NCBI GenBank assembly: GCA_900768545.1
Contig: CAAGDD010000004.1
Coordinates: 347,063 to 411,062 of the forward strand
Direction of reading: 5' to 3'
Origin: Clostridia bacterium
GTDB taxonomy: Bacteria; Bacillota; Clostridia; Christensenellales; UBA1242
Length of the DNA: 64,000 nucleotides
Position 1 is the stretch's first letter, and every line of letters starts with the position of its first letter. Below the pieces are notes generated by a model that saw only the letters and a program-made list of their open reading frames with translations, was not told where the DNA came from and ran no database searches. Shown piece after piece: positions 45,767 through 54,112 of the stretch. The translations under genes and the position numbers were made by a program.

Positions 45767-46396
45767 TTATTTTTTGTTTAAAACTCTTGAATTTGCACAC
45801 CAAACATTGAAAACGCACTTTTCACAATCAGGTTTTTGAGCCTTGCAAATATATCTGCCAAAAAGCACCATTTGATGATGCACGCGACTCCAAGAACTTT
45901 GTGGGAAATAATTTTTCAATGCCATTTCGCACTTGTGTGCATCTTGTGTTTTGACCAAACCAAGCCTTTTTGACACACGAAGCACATGTGTATCGACCGC
46001 CAAAGCGTCTTTTTTGAATCCGACCGCCATAACAACATTTGCGGTTTTTCTTCCCACTCCAGCAAGTGTCAAAAGGTCGTCAAAATTTTCTGGAACTTCA
46101 CCGCCAAAACGATTTAAGATATCAACGCTTGCCTTTTTGATCGATTTTGCTTTGTTGTGATAAAACCCGCACGAGTGAATCATCTCTTCAAGTATGTTTT
46201 GTGGAACATCAGCAAAATCTTGTGGCGTTTTGAGCGTTTTGAAAAGTTGTTTTGTGACCATATTTACACGCTTGTCAGTGCATTGAGCCGACAAAATAAC
46301 CGCCACCAAAAGTTGAAAATTGTTATCAAATTCAAGTTCACATTTTGGGTTTGGCACCATTTGGTCAAACCCTTCGCGGATCAATTTTTCTTCCAT
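45767..46396 (-). CDS. nth: Endonuclease III
   Basis: 209 aa base-excision-repair glycosylase/AP lyase for oxidised pyrimidines. Helix-hairpin-helix with catalytic Lys region GVGRKTANVVM, catalytic Asp in ALAVDTHVLRVSKRLG, and a C-terminal [4Fe-4S] loop CKAQKPDCEKCVFNVWC. TGGAG precedes the ATG. Confidence 0.96.
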   Translation of the reverse strand: MEEKLIREGFDQMVPNPKCELEFDNNFQLLVAVILSAQCTDKRVNMVTKQLFKTLKTPQDFADVPQNILEEMIHSCGFYHNKAKSIKKASVDILNRFGGEVPENFDDLLTLAGVGRKTANVVMAVGFKKDALAVDTHVLRVSKRLGLVKTQDAHKCEMALKNYFPQSSWSRVHHQMVLFGRYICKAQKPDCEKCVFNVWCANSRVLNKK

Positions 46397-46413
46397 TTAA
46401 CGCTCCATATTAG

Positions 46414-46447
46414 TCAAAAAAGAAAAGGTTTTTCAACCTTTCTTTTA
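46414..46447 (-). terminator. Intrinsic terminator after lysS
   Basis: Minus strand AAGAAAGGTT, GAAA, AACCTTTTCTT and T-run, with one bulge. It sits just before nth. Confidence 0.75.
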
Positions 46448-47902
46448 TTTCATCATTGGAAACAACACAACATCTCTAATGTTTGGACAGTCAAAGATAA
46501 ATTGCAAGAATCTATCAATTCCAAAGCCCAAGCCAGAAATTGGTGGCATTCCGTGTTCCATAGCAAGCAAAAAGTCTTCATCAACGTCCATAGTTTCTTC
46601 ATCGCCAGCCATTTTTTCTTTGAGTTGAAGTTCAAGATTTTCTCTTTGAATAATTGGGTCAACAAGTTCGCTATACGCTTTTACAAGTTCCGCCCCGCCT
46701 GCAACGACTTGGAAAACGTCGATAATGCGGTCATCTTTGTCGTTTCTTCTAGCAAGTGGAATAAGTGACGCTGGATAGTTATACAAAATTGTAGGATTTA
46801 CAATGCCAGCGCGGATTTTTCTCTTGTAAATATAGTCAATCAAAGTTCTTACAGTCTTGCATTCTTCAAGTTCGCCATATCCAAAAAGACCTTTGTCAAC
46901 AACAATCTTTTTAAGAACATCAACATCGTCGATTGACAAGAAGTCGCAACCCAAAATTTTGGTCATTTCTGCAACATAGTCAATGCGTGGCCATTCGCCG
47001 CTGAAATCAATTTCTTGACCTTGATATGTCACTTTTGTTGTGCCAAGGCAAGCATTGAACAAGTCAACAATCAAGCCCTTAAAAAATTTGATATTATCTT
47101 CAAAATTCCAATAAGAAGCATACCATTCAACTTGTGTAAATTCTTGCAAGTGAGATGGATCCATTCCTTCATTTCTAAAGTCTTTTCCAAGTTCAAACAC
47201 TCTGTCGATGCCGGCGCCGATGCATTGTTTCAAATAACATTCTGTCGCGATTCTCAAATTGCATTCGATGTCAAGTGCGTTGTGATGAGTGAAAAATGGC
47301 TTTGCACTCGCCCCAGAAACGCTTGTTTGCAAAATTGGAGTTTCAACTTCAATAAAGCCGTGATCTTCAAGATATCTTCTAATAAAAGAAACAACTTTGC
47401 TTCTTGTCAAAAAAATTTTTCTTGAATCTTCGTTTGTGATAAGGTCAAGATAACGTTGTCTATATTTAATTTCTTGATCAGCGATGCCGTGGAACTTTTC
47501 TGGAAGTGGACGGAGTGTTTTTGAAAGCAAAACAATTTTTTCTGCCTTAACAGTCACTTCGCCTGTTTGAGTTTGATAAACTTCTCCTTCAACGCCGATA
47601 AAGTCGCCAATATCAACCATTTTTTTGTAGAAATTGTAATCTTCTTCTGAAAATTCATTTCTGCCGACTGAAATTTGAATTTTGTCATAAATATCGCGAA
47701 TTTGGCAAAAACCAAACTTTCCCATAATTCTTCTAAAAATAATACGCCCAGCGATTTTAACCTTTTCGCCAAGTTTTTCTCTTGCTTCTTTGATAGTGCA
47801 AGTGCGTTCAAATTTTTCTTTGAAAGGAATTTCTCCCATTTCTCTCAATTCATCGATTTTTGCTCTTCTAATGTCAATTTCATTAGACAAATTTTCGTCC
47901 AT
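46445..47902 (-). CDS. lysS: Lysyl-tRNA synthetase, class II
   Basis: 485 aa. N-terminal OB anticodon-binding domain (VKIAGRIIFRRIMGKFGFCQIRD), class II motif 1 (FIRRYLEDHGFIEVETPIL), motif 2 (FELGKDFRNEGMDPSHLQEFTQVEWY) and motif 3 (SGLGFGIDRFLQFI). Start placed at the ATG at 47902 because GGAGG lies 5 nt upstream; the ATG at 47914 is part of that site. It has its own promoter and terminator. Confidence 0.97.
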   Translation of the reverse strand: MDENLSNEIDIRRAKIDELREMGEIPFKEKFERTCTIKEAREKLGEKVKIAGRIIFRRIMGKFGFCQIRDIYDKIQISVGRNEFSEEDYNFYKKMVDIGDFIGVEGEVYQTQTGEVTVKAEKIVLLSKTLRPLPEKFHGIADQEIKYRQRYLDLITNEDSRKIFLTRSKVVSFIRRYLEDHGFIEVETPILQTSVSGASAKPFFTHHNALDIECNLRIATECYLKQCIGAGIDRVFELGKDFRNEGMDPSHLQEFTQVEWYASYWNFEDNIKFFKGLIVDLFNACLGTTKVTYQGQEIDFSGEWPRIDYVAEMTKILGCDFLSIDDVDVLKKIVVDKGLFGYGELEECKTVRTLIDYIYKRKIRAGIVNPTILYNYPASLIPLARRNDKDDRIIDVFQVVAGGAELVKAYSELVDPIIQRENLELQLKEKMAGDEETMDVDEDFLLAMEHGMPPISGLGFGIDRFLQFIFDCPNIRDVVLFPMMK

Positions 47903-47930
47903 TTGTGCCTCCATATAAATAATAATATTA

Positions 47931-47959
47931 AATTTAACATATTTAAGAAATTAAGTCAA
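47931..47959 (-). promoter_or_regulatory. Promoter of lysS
   Basis: TTGACT (47954-47959), 17-nt spacer, TAAATT (47931-47936). Confidence 0.65.
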
Positions 47960-48075
47960 CAAATATAACAAAGTTTCTGTGCCTAAAAGTTTGACTTTTG
48001 ACCGATTTTTTGAAAGTTTTGACGAATATCGACAAAAAATTAATTAAAAATTTTTAAATACTTTGTAAAAACGCT

Positions 48076-48103
48076 TTGAAAAGCGCATAACTTGTGTTAT
48101 GAT
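48076..48103 (+). promoter_or_regulatory. Promoter of degV
   Basis: TTGAAA (48076-48081), 16-nt spacer, TATGAT (48098-48103). Confidence 0.6.
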
Positions 48104-48146
48104 ATTGTCAACCTGCAAGAGTGACTGACAAATTAAAGGAGAAATT

Positions 48147-48980
48147 ATGATTAAAATTATTGCGGATAGCACCGCCTACACCCCAAAAGAATATGCAGAA
48201 GCAAATGACATAACTATTATACCACTTCGCGTTTTGTATAAAGATCAAGAGTTTGACGAAGGTTTTCCCGGCACTTATGACGCCTTTTTTGAAGATTTTA
48301 CAAAATCGAAAGTTTTTCCAAAAACAAGTCAACCTTCGCTGGAAAGATTTATTGACGAATACAACAAAGCGGTCGACAATGGCGACGAAGTTTTAGTTTT
48401 CACGATCAGTCAAACACTTTCTGGCACTTACAATGCTGCAATTTTGGCAAAAAATCAATGCAACCAACCCGAAAAAGTGTTTGTTGTTGACACTTTGGCA
48501 AACACTCAAACCATTTTGGGATATATTATGGAAGCCGTTGAAATGCGAAACAATGGCGCAACTTGCCAAGAAATTATTGACAGAATCGAACTCTTGAAAA
48601 CAAACAGTTGTGTTTCGTTCATTCCTGACAACCTTGAATATCTCGCAAAAGGCGGAAGAATTGGAAAAGTCAAAGCGACACTCGGCTCGCTTTTGCAAAT
48701 CAAGCCTATTATCACCTTCAAAAATGGTGTTTTGACTGACAAAAAGTGCATTGGAATGCAAAAAGCGATCAAAACACTCATCTCAACAATCCCACAAAAA
48801 TTGAAACGACTTTTTGTTGTTCATATCGCAAATTCGAAGTTTTTTGTTATGCTTAAAAAGTTTGTAAACGACTTTTTATCAACCAAAAAAGAAAAGGTCG
48901 AAGTTTATGAAGGCGAAATCGGCCCAGTTAACGCCGCCCATGTTGGTCCAGCAATCGGCTTGGCTTGGATCGCCGAATAA
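48147..48980 (+). CDS. degV: DegV family fatty-acid-binding protein
   Basis: 277 aa. DegV/FakB proteins hold a fatty acid for phosphorylation by FakA. N-terminal KIIADSTAYTPKEYAEANDITIIPLRV; TSQPSLERF and FTISQTLSGTYNAA blocks that line the lipid pocket; C-terminal GPVNAAHVGPAIGLAW, where FakB usually has the HxGPGxxG motif. AAAGGAG precedes the ATG. No fakA is nearby. Confidence 0.92.
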   Translation: MIKIIADSTAYTPKEYAEANDITIIPLRVLYKDQEFDEGFPGTYDAFFEDFTKSKVFPKTSQPSLERFIDEYNKAVDNGDEVLVFTISQTLSGTYNAAILAKNQCNQPEKVFVVDTLANTQTILGYIMEAVEMRNNGATCQEIIDRIELLKTNSCVSFIPDNLEYLAKGGRIGKVKATLGSLLQIKPIITFKNGVLTDKKCIGMQKAIKTLISTIPQKLKRLFVVHIANSKFFVMLKKFVNDFLSTKKEKVEVYEGEIGPVNAAHVGPAIGLAWIAE

Positions 48981-49002
48981 TTTGAAAATTTATGTTTTTT
49001 CT

Positions 49003-49031
49003 TTGCAAAATTTTTGTTTTTGTTTTAAAAT
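49003..49031 (+). promoter_or_regulatory. Promoter of the SDR gene
   Basis: TTGCAA (49003-49008), 17-nt spacer, TAAAAT (49026-49031). Confidence 0.6.
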
Positions 49032-49050
49032 GATCACATAGGAGAAATTT

Positions 49051-49782
49051 ATGATAAGAAAAACCGCAATTATCGTAGGCGCGTCAAGCGACATCGGCAT
49101 CGAAACAGCCAAAGAAATGGCGAAAAAAGGCTATAATCTCGCGTTGAGTTACAACTCAAACAAAATCGATTTTGAAAAAGAAATTGGCGAAAATGTTGAC
49201 ATAAAATCATACAAATTGGATCTCAAAAACAGCCAAAATATCGCCGAATTTTTTGAAAATTTAAACAAAGATTTCAAAACAATCGACACTTTGATTTTTT
49301 GCGCAGGAAAAGCACAAAAAAGAAAGATTATTTTTGATGTTACAGATGAAGAAATTGACGATTTGTTTGAAATCAACATCAAATCAGCCATCAAATGCAT
49401 TAGAGAATTTGTAAAACTCACTGTTGACAAAAATGGCGCAAGCATTGTGCTTGTTGGCTCGTTTGTAGAACGCAACGGCTGCTCGTGCGAAAGCGTTTAC
49501 GCCAGCACAAAGAGTGCGATGTATGGACTTTGCAAATCGCTTTCGAGCGAACTTGGAAATTTTGGCATAAGAATCAATGTTGTCGCCCCTGGTTTTATCG
49601 ACACCAAAATGAACAACAATCTCTCATCTGCCGAAAAAGAAGACATCTCTCAAATGACTCCACTTCAAAGACTTGGCACTGCCGAAGATGTCGCAAAAAC
49701 TGTTGCATTTTTGTCGTCTGACAACTCATCATTTATCACCGGTCAAACTGTTTATGTTGACGGCGGACTTGTGTTGCAATAG
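49051..49782 (+). CDS. Short-chain dehydrogenase/reductase, FabG-like
   Basis: 243 aa. Classical SDR fold: nucleotide loop IIVGASSDIGIETA (TGxxxGxG variant), FCAGKA for NNAG, catalytic Ser in VLVGSF and YASTK for YxxxK, then INVVAPGFIDTKM and GQTVYVDGGLVLQ. It resembles 3-oxoacyl-ACP reductase, but the loop and NNAG variants and the absence of other fab genes leave the substrate open. AGGAG precedes the ATG; own promoter. Confidence 0.88.
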   Translation: MIRKTAIIVGASSDIGIETAKEMAKKGYNLALSYNSNKIDFEKEIGENVDIKSYKLDLKNSQNIAEFFENLNKDFKTIDTLIFCAGKAQKRKIIFDVTDEEIDDLFEINIKSAIKCIREFVKLTVDKNGASIVLVGSFVERNGCSCESVYASTKSAMYGLCKSLSSELGNFGIRINVVAPGFIDTKMNNNLSSAEKEDISQMTPLQRLGTAEDVAKTVAFLSSDNSSFITGQTVYVDGGLVLQ

Positions 49783-49842
49783 AATACTACACAAAATATA
49801 GCGTATTATGTATGAATAACACCACAACTTATGGTGTTATTT
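49780..49842. repeat. Dispersed palindromic repeat, copy I
   Basis: ATACTACACAA, GCGTATTATG, then AATAACACCA-CAACTTA-TGGTGTTATT, a perfect 10-bp hairpin with T-rich flanks. It lies between the convergent SDR and spoIVB genes and may serve as a bidirectional terminator. Confidence 0.75.
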
Positions 49843-51010
49843 TATTTATCATCCAATCAACATAAACCCCATAACCTTTGCAAGGATCATTCAAAAAGAC
49901 ATGCGTAACAGCGCCGATTATTTTGCCGTCTTGCATAATTGGCGACCCGCTCATTCCTTGCACAATGCCGCCCGTCAGTTGCAAAAGTCTCTTGTCTTTC
50001 ACGCGAAAAATAATGCTTTTGTCGTCAGCTAATTTTTGATAAGATGCTTTTATAATTTCAATTTCATACTCTTCTCGAATTCCACTCACGCTCGACACGA
50101 TAGTCGCCTTTCCCATTTTTACGCCAAGCCTGCCGCCAAGATGTGCGGTCAAATTTTCATCAATCAAGCCGCTCGTATCACTCAAAACGCCGTCAATTCC
50201 AAATTTGTCGTTTGAATTGATAGTTCCCTTTGGCTTTGAGTTTGAAAGCAACACGCATTTGAGTTCGCCCGGTTCGTTCTTTTTGCCTTTGTTGATGCCG
50301 ATAAGATTACAAGGATAAATATCGCCGCTTGATATCGGCACAATGTTTCCGCCGTTCGCTTCAACTATTGGATGCCCCAGAGCGCCATATTTTTGAGTGT
50401 TTTTGTTCACAAAAGTCAAAGTCCCAATTCCCGCAACATCATCCTTGACCCAAAGTCCAAGTTTGAGTTTTCCGTCAGTTTCATAAGTCTTCAAAATCGC
50501 CTTAATTGGCTTGTTTTTACGCAAAAACTCGACTTCTGCTTCGTCGTGACAATTTTGGATTTCGTTTTGTGCTTGTTCGAGATTTTTGACCGCTTTTCCG
50601 TTTATGTGAGTGATTATATCGCCTTCTTTCAAACAATTTTGCCCCATCTCGTCGCTAATAACAATCGCTCCGTCTGTGTTTATCGAGATCCCGACTGGCA
50701 CGCCGCCAACATAATACAAATCATCGCCGGTCAGTGCAACTTCAACCTTTTTGATAGGAATAAATCCAAAAAGTTTAAACACAATCTCTCCTTGCTTGGA
50801 CTTTTGCCCACCAACAATCGATTCTTTTTCTTTCAAATTTGTTTTAATAAAATTTCCAAAAGTCTTGTTTTTATTTGCCTGTTCGATATCCGTATAATCC
50901 GCCAAAAAGCCTCCGTCAAGTTGGCAAATGTCACAAATCGGCTCAATCAAAGCCGGCGCCAGCCCCACGACAGCCAAAAATATCAACAAAAACACAAATT
51001 TTCTTTTCAT
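49829..51010 (-). CDS. spoIVB: SpoIVB peptidase (S55 family)
   Basis: 393 aa. Forespore-made serine protease that signals sigma-K activation in Bacillus. N-terminal membrane/signal segment (FVFLLIFLAVVGLAPALI), PDZ domain (about 95-190: VGGVPVGISINTDGAIVIS, LKEGDIITHINGKAV), and the S55 peptidase domain with YGALGHPI (His) and VQGMSGSPIMQDGKIIGAVTHVF (nucleophile Ser). The ATG at 51010 fits the signal sequence; a TTG at 51028 has no better support. In Bacillus spoIVB and recN are close neighbours; here two genes lie between. Confidence 0.93.
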   Translation of the reverse strand: MKRKFVFLLIFLAVVGLAPALIEPICDICQLDGGFLADYTDIEQANKNKTFGNFIKTNLKEKESIVGGQKSKQGEIVFKLFGFIPIKKVEVALTGDDLYYVGGVPVGISINTDGAIVISDEMGQNCLKEGDIITHINGKAVKNLEQAQNEIQNCHDEAEVEFLRKNKPIKAILKTYETDGKLKLGLWVKDDVAGIGTLTFVNKNTQKYGALGHPIVEANGGNIVPISSGDIYPCNLIGINKGKKNEPGELKCVLLSNSKPKGTINSNDKFGIDGVLSDTSGLIDENLTAHLGGRLGVKMGKATIVSSVSGIREEYEIEIIKASYQKLADDKSIIFRVKDKRLLQLTGGIVQGMSGSPIMQDGKIIGAVTHVFLNDPCKGYGVYVDWMINKITP

Positions 51011-51051
51011 AAAACATAGTTTCTTCAAAAAGAAAAAAATTATTTATCAAA

Positions 51052-51089
51052 GCAAAAATATAAATCTATCGCAAAAATATAAATCTATC
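51052..51089. repeat. Tandem 19-bp direct repeat upstream of spoIVB
   Basis: GCAAAAATATAAATCTATC occurs twice head to tail (51052-51070 and 51071-51089), about 40-80 nt before the spoIVB start. Confidence 0.7.
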
Positions 51090-51139
51090 AAATTTTAAAA
51101 CTTTTGTTTTTATCGCACAAAGTTATACATCAACAAATT

Positions 51140-51237
51140 GTATTCGCTTGCATAACACCACAATATGTTGTGTTGTATGTTGCATAACACCAATCATTTT
51201 GTTATAGTATGCAGATTTTTTGCAAAAAAGTATGCAA
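51140..51237. repeat. Dispersed palindromic repeat, copy J (longest)
   Basis: CTTGCATAACACCACAA, TTGTGTTGTATG, TTGCATAACACCAA, TTGTTATAGTATGCA and a last GTATGCAA. It lies between divergent spoIVB and the PadR-fusion gene, just before the latter's promoter. Confidence 0.75.
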
Positions 51238-51243
51238 ATTTGT

Positions 51244-51273
51244 TTGACAAATTTATATATCAAGTTTTATAAT
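51244..51273 (+). promoter_or_regulatory. Promoter of the PadR-fusion gene
   Basis: TTGACA (51244-51249), 18-nt spacer, TATAAT (51268-51273). Confidence 0.8.
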
Positions 51274-51296
51274 TTTGTTATATTAAGGAGCAGATT

Positions 51297-53048
51297 ATGA
51301 ACTCAAATGGTCTTAATTCTTATTTGATATTAGACAGTCTTGCCGATGGTTCGAAATATGGACTCGAAATTATTGAGCATATTTCTCAAAAAACTGGCGG
51401 ACAAATCATTTTGAAAAAACCTTCACTTTATTCAAGCCTTACTCGAATGGAAAAGAAAGGTCTTATTTCTTCGTCGTTTTGGGGCGAAAGCGAAATCGGC
51501 GGAAAAAGACACTATTACACTATCACCGCCCTTGGCAAAGAAGAATTGAAGAATTTGAGCACCGAATTTGAAAACGAAAATTTTAGTGCAAGCGACCAAA
51601 CTGTCAAAGATGACGGAGTTTTTCTTGACGCAAACGAAACTCTCGACACTCAAAATGCAAGCATAGAAGAGCACACTGACAAAGTCGACAAAACTGACGA
51701 AAATCAAGAAGAAAAGCCTGTATTTTTGCAACAAAACAATATGTTTGATTCTATCACCACTCCCGCTCAAAGCGACGATGATGATGACGAAGAAGATGAT
51801 GTAATCGAAAATCAAATGGACATTTTCAGTATTCCACCACAAAACACAGTCGAAGAAAAGATTGAAGACGAGCCTGCTCAAAACGATTCAACAATTCAAG
51901 AAAAACTTGATTATTATCAAAGCATTTTAGAATCTGCTCCAGAAAAATCTCAAGACGACGGAAAGCTTTTGGACGAAGCAGATCGCGTCGATTTGCAAGA
52001 GCAAAACAAGCGCCTTTACGACACTGCACTCGAACTTAAAAAATATCGCAAGAAAAAGAGTTTTTCTGAAAATCAAATTGAAATGTCTGTTGTTTATGAA
52101 AAAGAAGAAGACAAGCAAATTCAAAAAGACCGCATAGAACAACTCAAACAATCGATGTTAAACGCAAAACAAAACGCTTACGCGCAAGTTGTCGAGCCTG
52201 AAAAAGATTTTGTGACACTTCCTTCTTACGACCAAAGTCGCCCAGTTGTTACAAACACGCCGGTCGAAACCAAAAAAGAAAAGGTTGAAGAAAAGCCAGA
52301 TGACGGAGTATTTATCACAGGTCCACGCATTGAAACTCATCAAATTCCTGTTCAAAAGAAGATTACTCCACCAAATATTGATGTAAATATTTATGACGAC
52401 AATCTCCCAGCTCCAAAACGTGACGCAAATTTAGAGCCTACTTATAAAGATATGATGGCGAAACTTTTTGAGCGCAAAAAAGAAACTCAAAACAAGCCAG
52501 CTCAAACACAAAGAGTTTTTGAAGAGCCACAACAAGAAGTTTCAAACTTTGCCGACTATGACAGCCTTAAAAAATATTACGCTGGGCACAATATTGAGTT
52601 TAAAGAATATAAAAAGTCAACAACCACCCGCGTTCACAACACAAATTTGTTGAATTTCATCATTTCGACTTTCTTGTTGGCATTTTCTGGCATCGGCTGC
52701 GGAATTTTCTTCGCAATCGGTCGCGCTAGCGAAAACTTGAAGCCAGCAACAAACTTTATGTATTACACTCTCCCAATTTTATTCTTTGTTTATAGCATTT
52801 ATGCTTTGATCAAATACAAAACTTCGCCAAGCAAAAAGCCAGCACTTATTTACAACAGCGTTATAAATTGGGCAGTTTTCGTGTTTGCAGTAGTTATCGT
52901 TTTTGTCATCAACATCGCTTGCGGAATGCAATTTGAATCAATGGCCACCTATCTCACATCTTGGCTCGTTCCAATTTTCGGGCTTTTGTTGGTGTTCCCA
53001 ATCAATTATTATCTCAAATGGTTTGCTTACAAAAAATTTGGAAAATAA
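51297..53048 (+). CDS. PadR-like winged helix fused to a C-terminal membrane domain
   Basis: 583 aa. Residues 1-85 form a PadR-type winged helix (LNSYLILDSLADGSKYGLEIIEHI; KKPSLYSSLTRMEKKGLISS; GGKRHYYTITALGKEEL). A long, acidic, probably disordered middle (about 90-440), rich in Asp/Glu/Gln, includes DDDDDEEDD. Four membrane helices follow (about 448-475, 482-502, 515-542, 549-575). PadR regulators are normally about 110-180 aa and soluble. I infer a membrane-tethered regulator, or a PadR fold used for another purpose. AAGGAG precedes the ATG; transcribed alone. Confidence 0.75.
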   Translation: MNSNGLNSYLILDSLADGSKYGLEIIEHISQKTGGQIILKKPSLYSSLTRMEKKGLISSSFWGESEIGGKRHYYTITALGKEELKNLSTEFENENFSASDQTVKDDGVFLDANETLDTQNASIEEHTDKVDKTDENQEEKPVFLQQNNMFDSITTPAQSDDDDDEEDDVIENQMDIFSIPPQNTVEEKIEDEPAQNDSTIQEKLDYYQSILESAPEKSQDDGKLLDEADRVDLQEQNKRLYDTALELKKYRKKKSFSENQIEMSVVYEKEEDKQIQKDRIEQLKQSMLNAKQNAYAQVVEPEKDFVTLPSYDQSRPVVTNTPVETKKEKVEEKPDDGVFITGPRIETHQIPVQKKITPPNIDVNIYDDNLPAPKRDANLEPTYKDMMAKLFERKKETQNKPAQTQRVFEEPQQEVSNFADYDSLKKYYAGHNIEFKEYKKSTTTRVHNTNLLNFIISTFLLAFSGIGCGIFFAIGRASENLKPATNFMYYTLPILFFVYSIYALIKYKTSPSKKPALIYNSVINWAVFVFAVVIVFVINIACGMQFESMATYLTSWLVPIFGLLLVFPINYYLKWFAYKKFGK

Positions 53049-53117
53049 TTTGAATAATATTTAGTTTTTGACACATATTAAAAATAAGTTAAGACAAAAA
53101 AGCCTTAACTTTAAAAC

Positions 53118-53170
53118 GAAAAGAGATAATTTTGTTTTTACAATCTATTCATCTCTTTTCTTTTTTTTTG
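53118..53170 (+). terminator. Probable terminator after the PadR-fusion gene
   Basis: GAAAAGAGAT (53118-53127), 23-nt loop, ATCTCTTTTC (53151-53160) and a long T-run. A second hairpin, AAGTTAAG/CTTAACTT, lies at about 53087-53112. The rest of the 355-nt gap to 53403 shows nothing recognised. Confidence 0.6.
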
Positions 53171-53403
53171 TGTTTTTTTTAATCTATTTTTAAAGGAAGC
53201 GAACTTAAAAATTTAAGTGATAACTTATCGAGCGCGTTTTTAATCTAGCCACCCACAATATCTCACAGCACGCAATAATTCACAATAAAACGATTTATCT
53301 AGATCTTGTCATTTTTACAAATTGAAAAACATTTAGATATTTTATACCAAATCAGTTAAGAAATTTTGTCGTGCGGCGGAGTTCTTATTTAAGCGGATTT
53401 TAT

Positions 53404-54021
53404 CTAGTTGAGCCGTATAATATTCGACTCCTTTTTCTTTTTGACAAGTGAAACGACAAGTGCGACAGCAACATATAAAAAACACATCGAAAGAGCAAAC
53501 AAAAAGATATAAAGCGACGCATTTTCAAACAACGCGCAAAAGACACAGACTATCAAACACGAAAAGACTTCGCCGATCGCCACAGACGCAAAGCCCTTCC
53601 AAAAACTCAAATCACAAAGCCCCGCGATCAGCCCACCAGTGTAAACTCCCGTCAATGGCAGTGGCACAGCGACAAACGACGCAAGCAAAAAACACTTTTT
53701 GAAATCGGATTTTTTGTCTTTGATTTTGTCGAGTTTGTTTTTATTTTTCGCCCTAAATTTCTCAACCCACTTTTCGACGACCATAACATGAACTTTCTTT
53801 TTCAAAAGTTTTCCAAACAAAATCATCAAAACAGTAGGCAAAAGCGAGCCCAAAAGTGCAATCAATCCTGCCATAACCGCAGACAGAGCACTTTCACCCC
53901 AAATTTGACGCGCCATAGCAAACGGAATCGCTACCTTGCTCTCAACCGTTGGGATCATCGACACAAAAAATACCGCGAGATAAACATTATTAAAAAAGAC
54001 ATTACTAAAAAACTCCAACAT
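53404..54021 (-). CDS. Small multidrug export family membrane protein
   Basis: 205 aa. About five hydrophobic segments (about 10-30, 45-72, 105-130, 140-162, 165-190) with a Lys-rich cytoplasmic loop (FRAKNKNKLDKIKDKKSDFKK). The N-terminal FFVSMIPTVESKVAIPFAMA and the AVPLPLTGVYTGGLIAGL blocks fit the PF06695 family (E...IP and P.TG motifs). Function as drug exporter is a family label with little support. The ATG at 54021 has GAAGG 5 nt upstream. Confidence 0.75.
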   Translation of the reverse strand: MLEFFSNVFFNNVYLAVFFVSMIPTVESKVAIPFAMARQIWGESALSAVMAGLIALLGSLLPTVLMILFGKLLKKKVHVMVVEKWVEKFRAKNKNKLDKIKDKKSDFKKCFLLASFVAVPLPLTGVYTGGLIAGLCDLSFWKGFASVAIGEVFSCLIVCVFCALFENASLYIFLFALSMCFLYVAVALVVSLVKKKKESNIIRLN

Positions 54022-54112
54022 AAAAACCTTCACAAACACCGCAAAAGCGGATAATTTTATATAAAAATTTTATGATTAAAGTTTTTTAATAATGTCAAAA
54101 TGTGACAAAATT

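Noticed and set aside
53448..54054. Two plus-strand frames opposite the export-family protein
   Set aside because: Gln/Asn/Lys/His-rich shadow translations with no start signal; the minus strand encodes a clear membrane protein.
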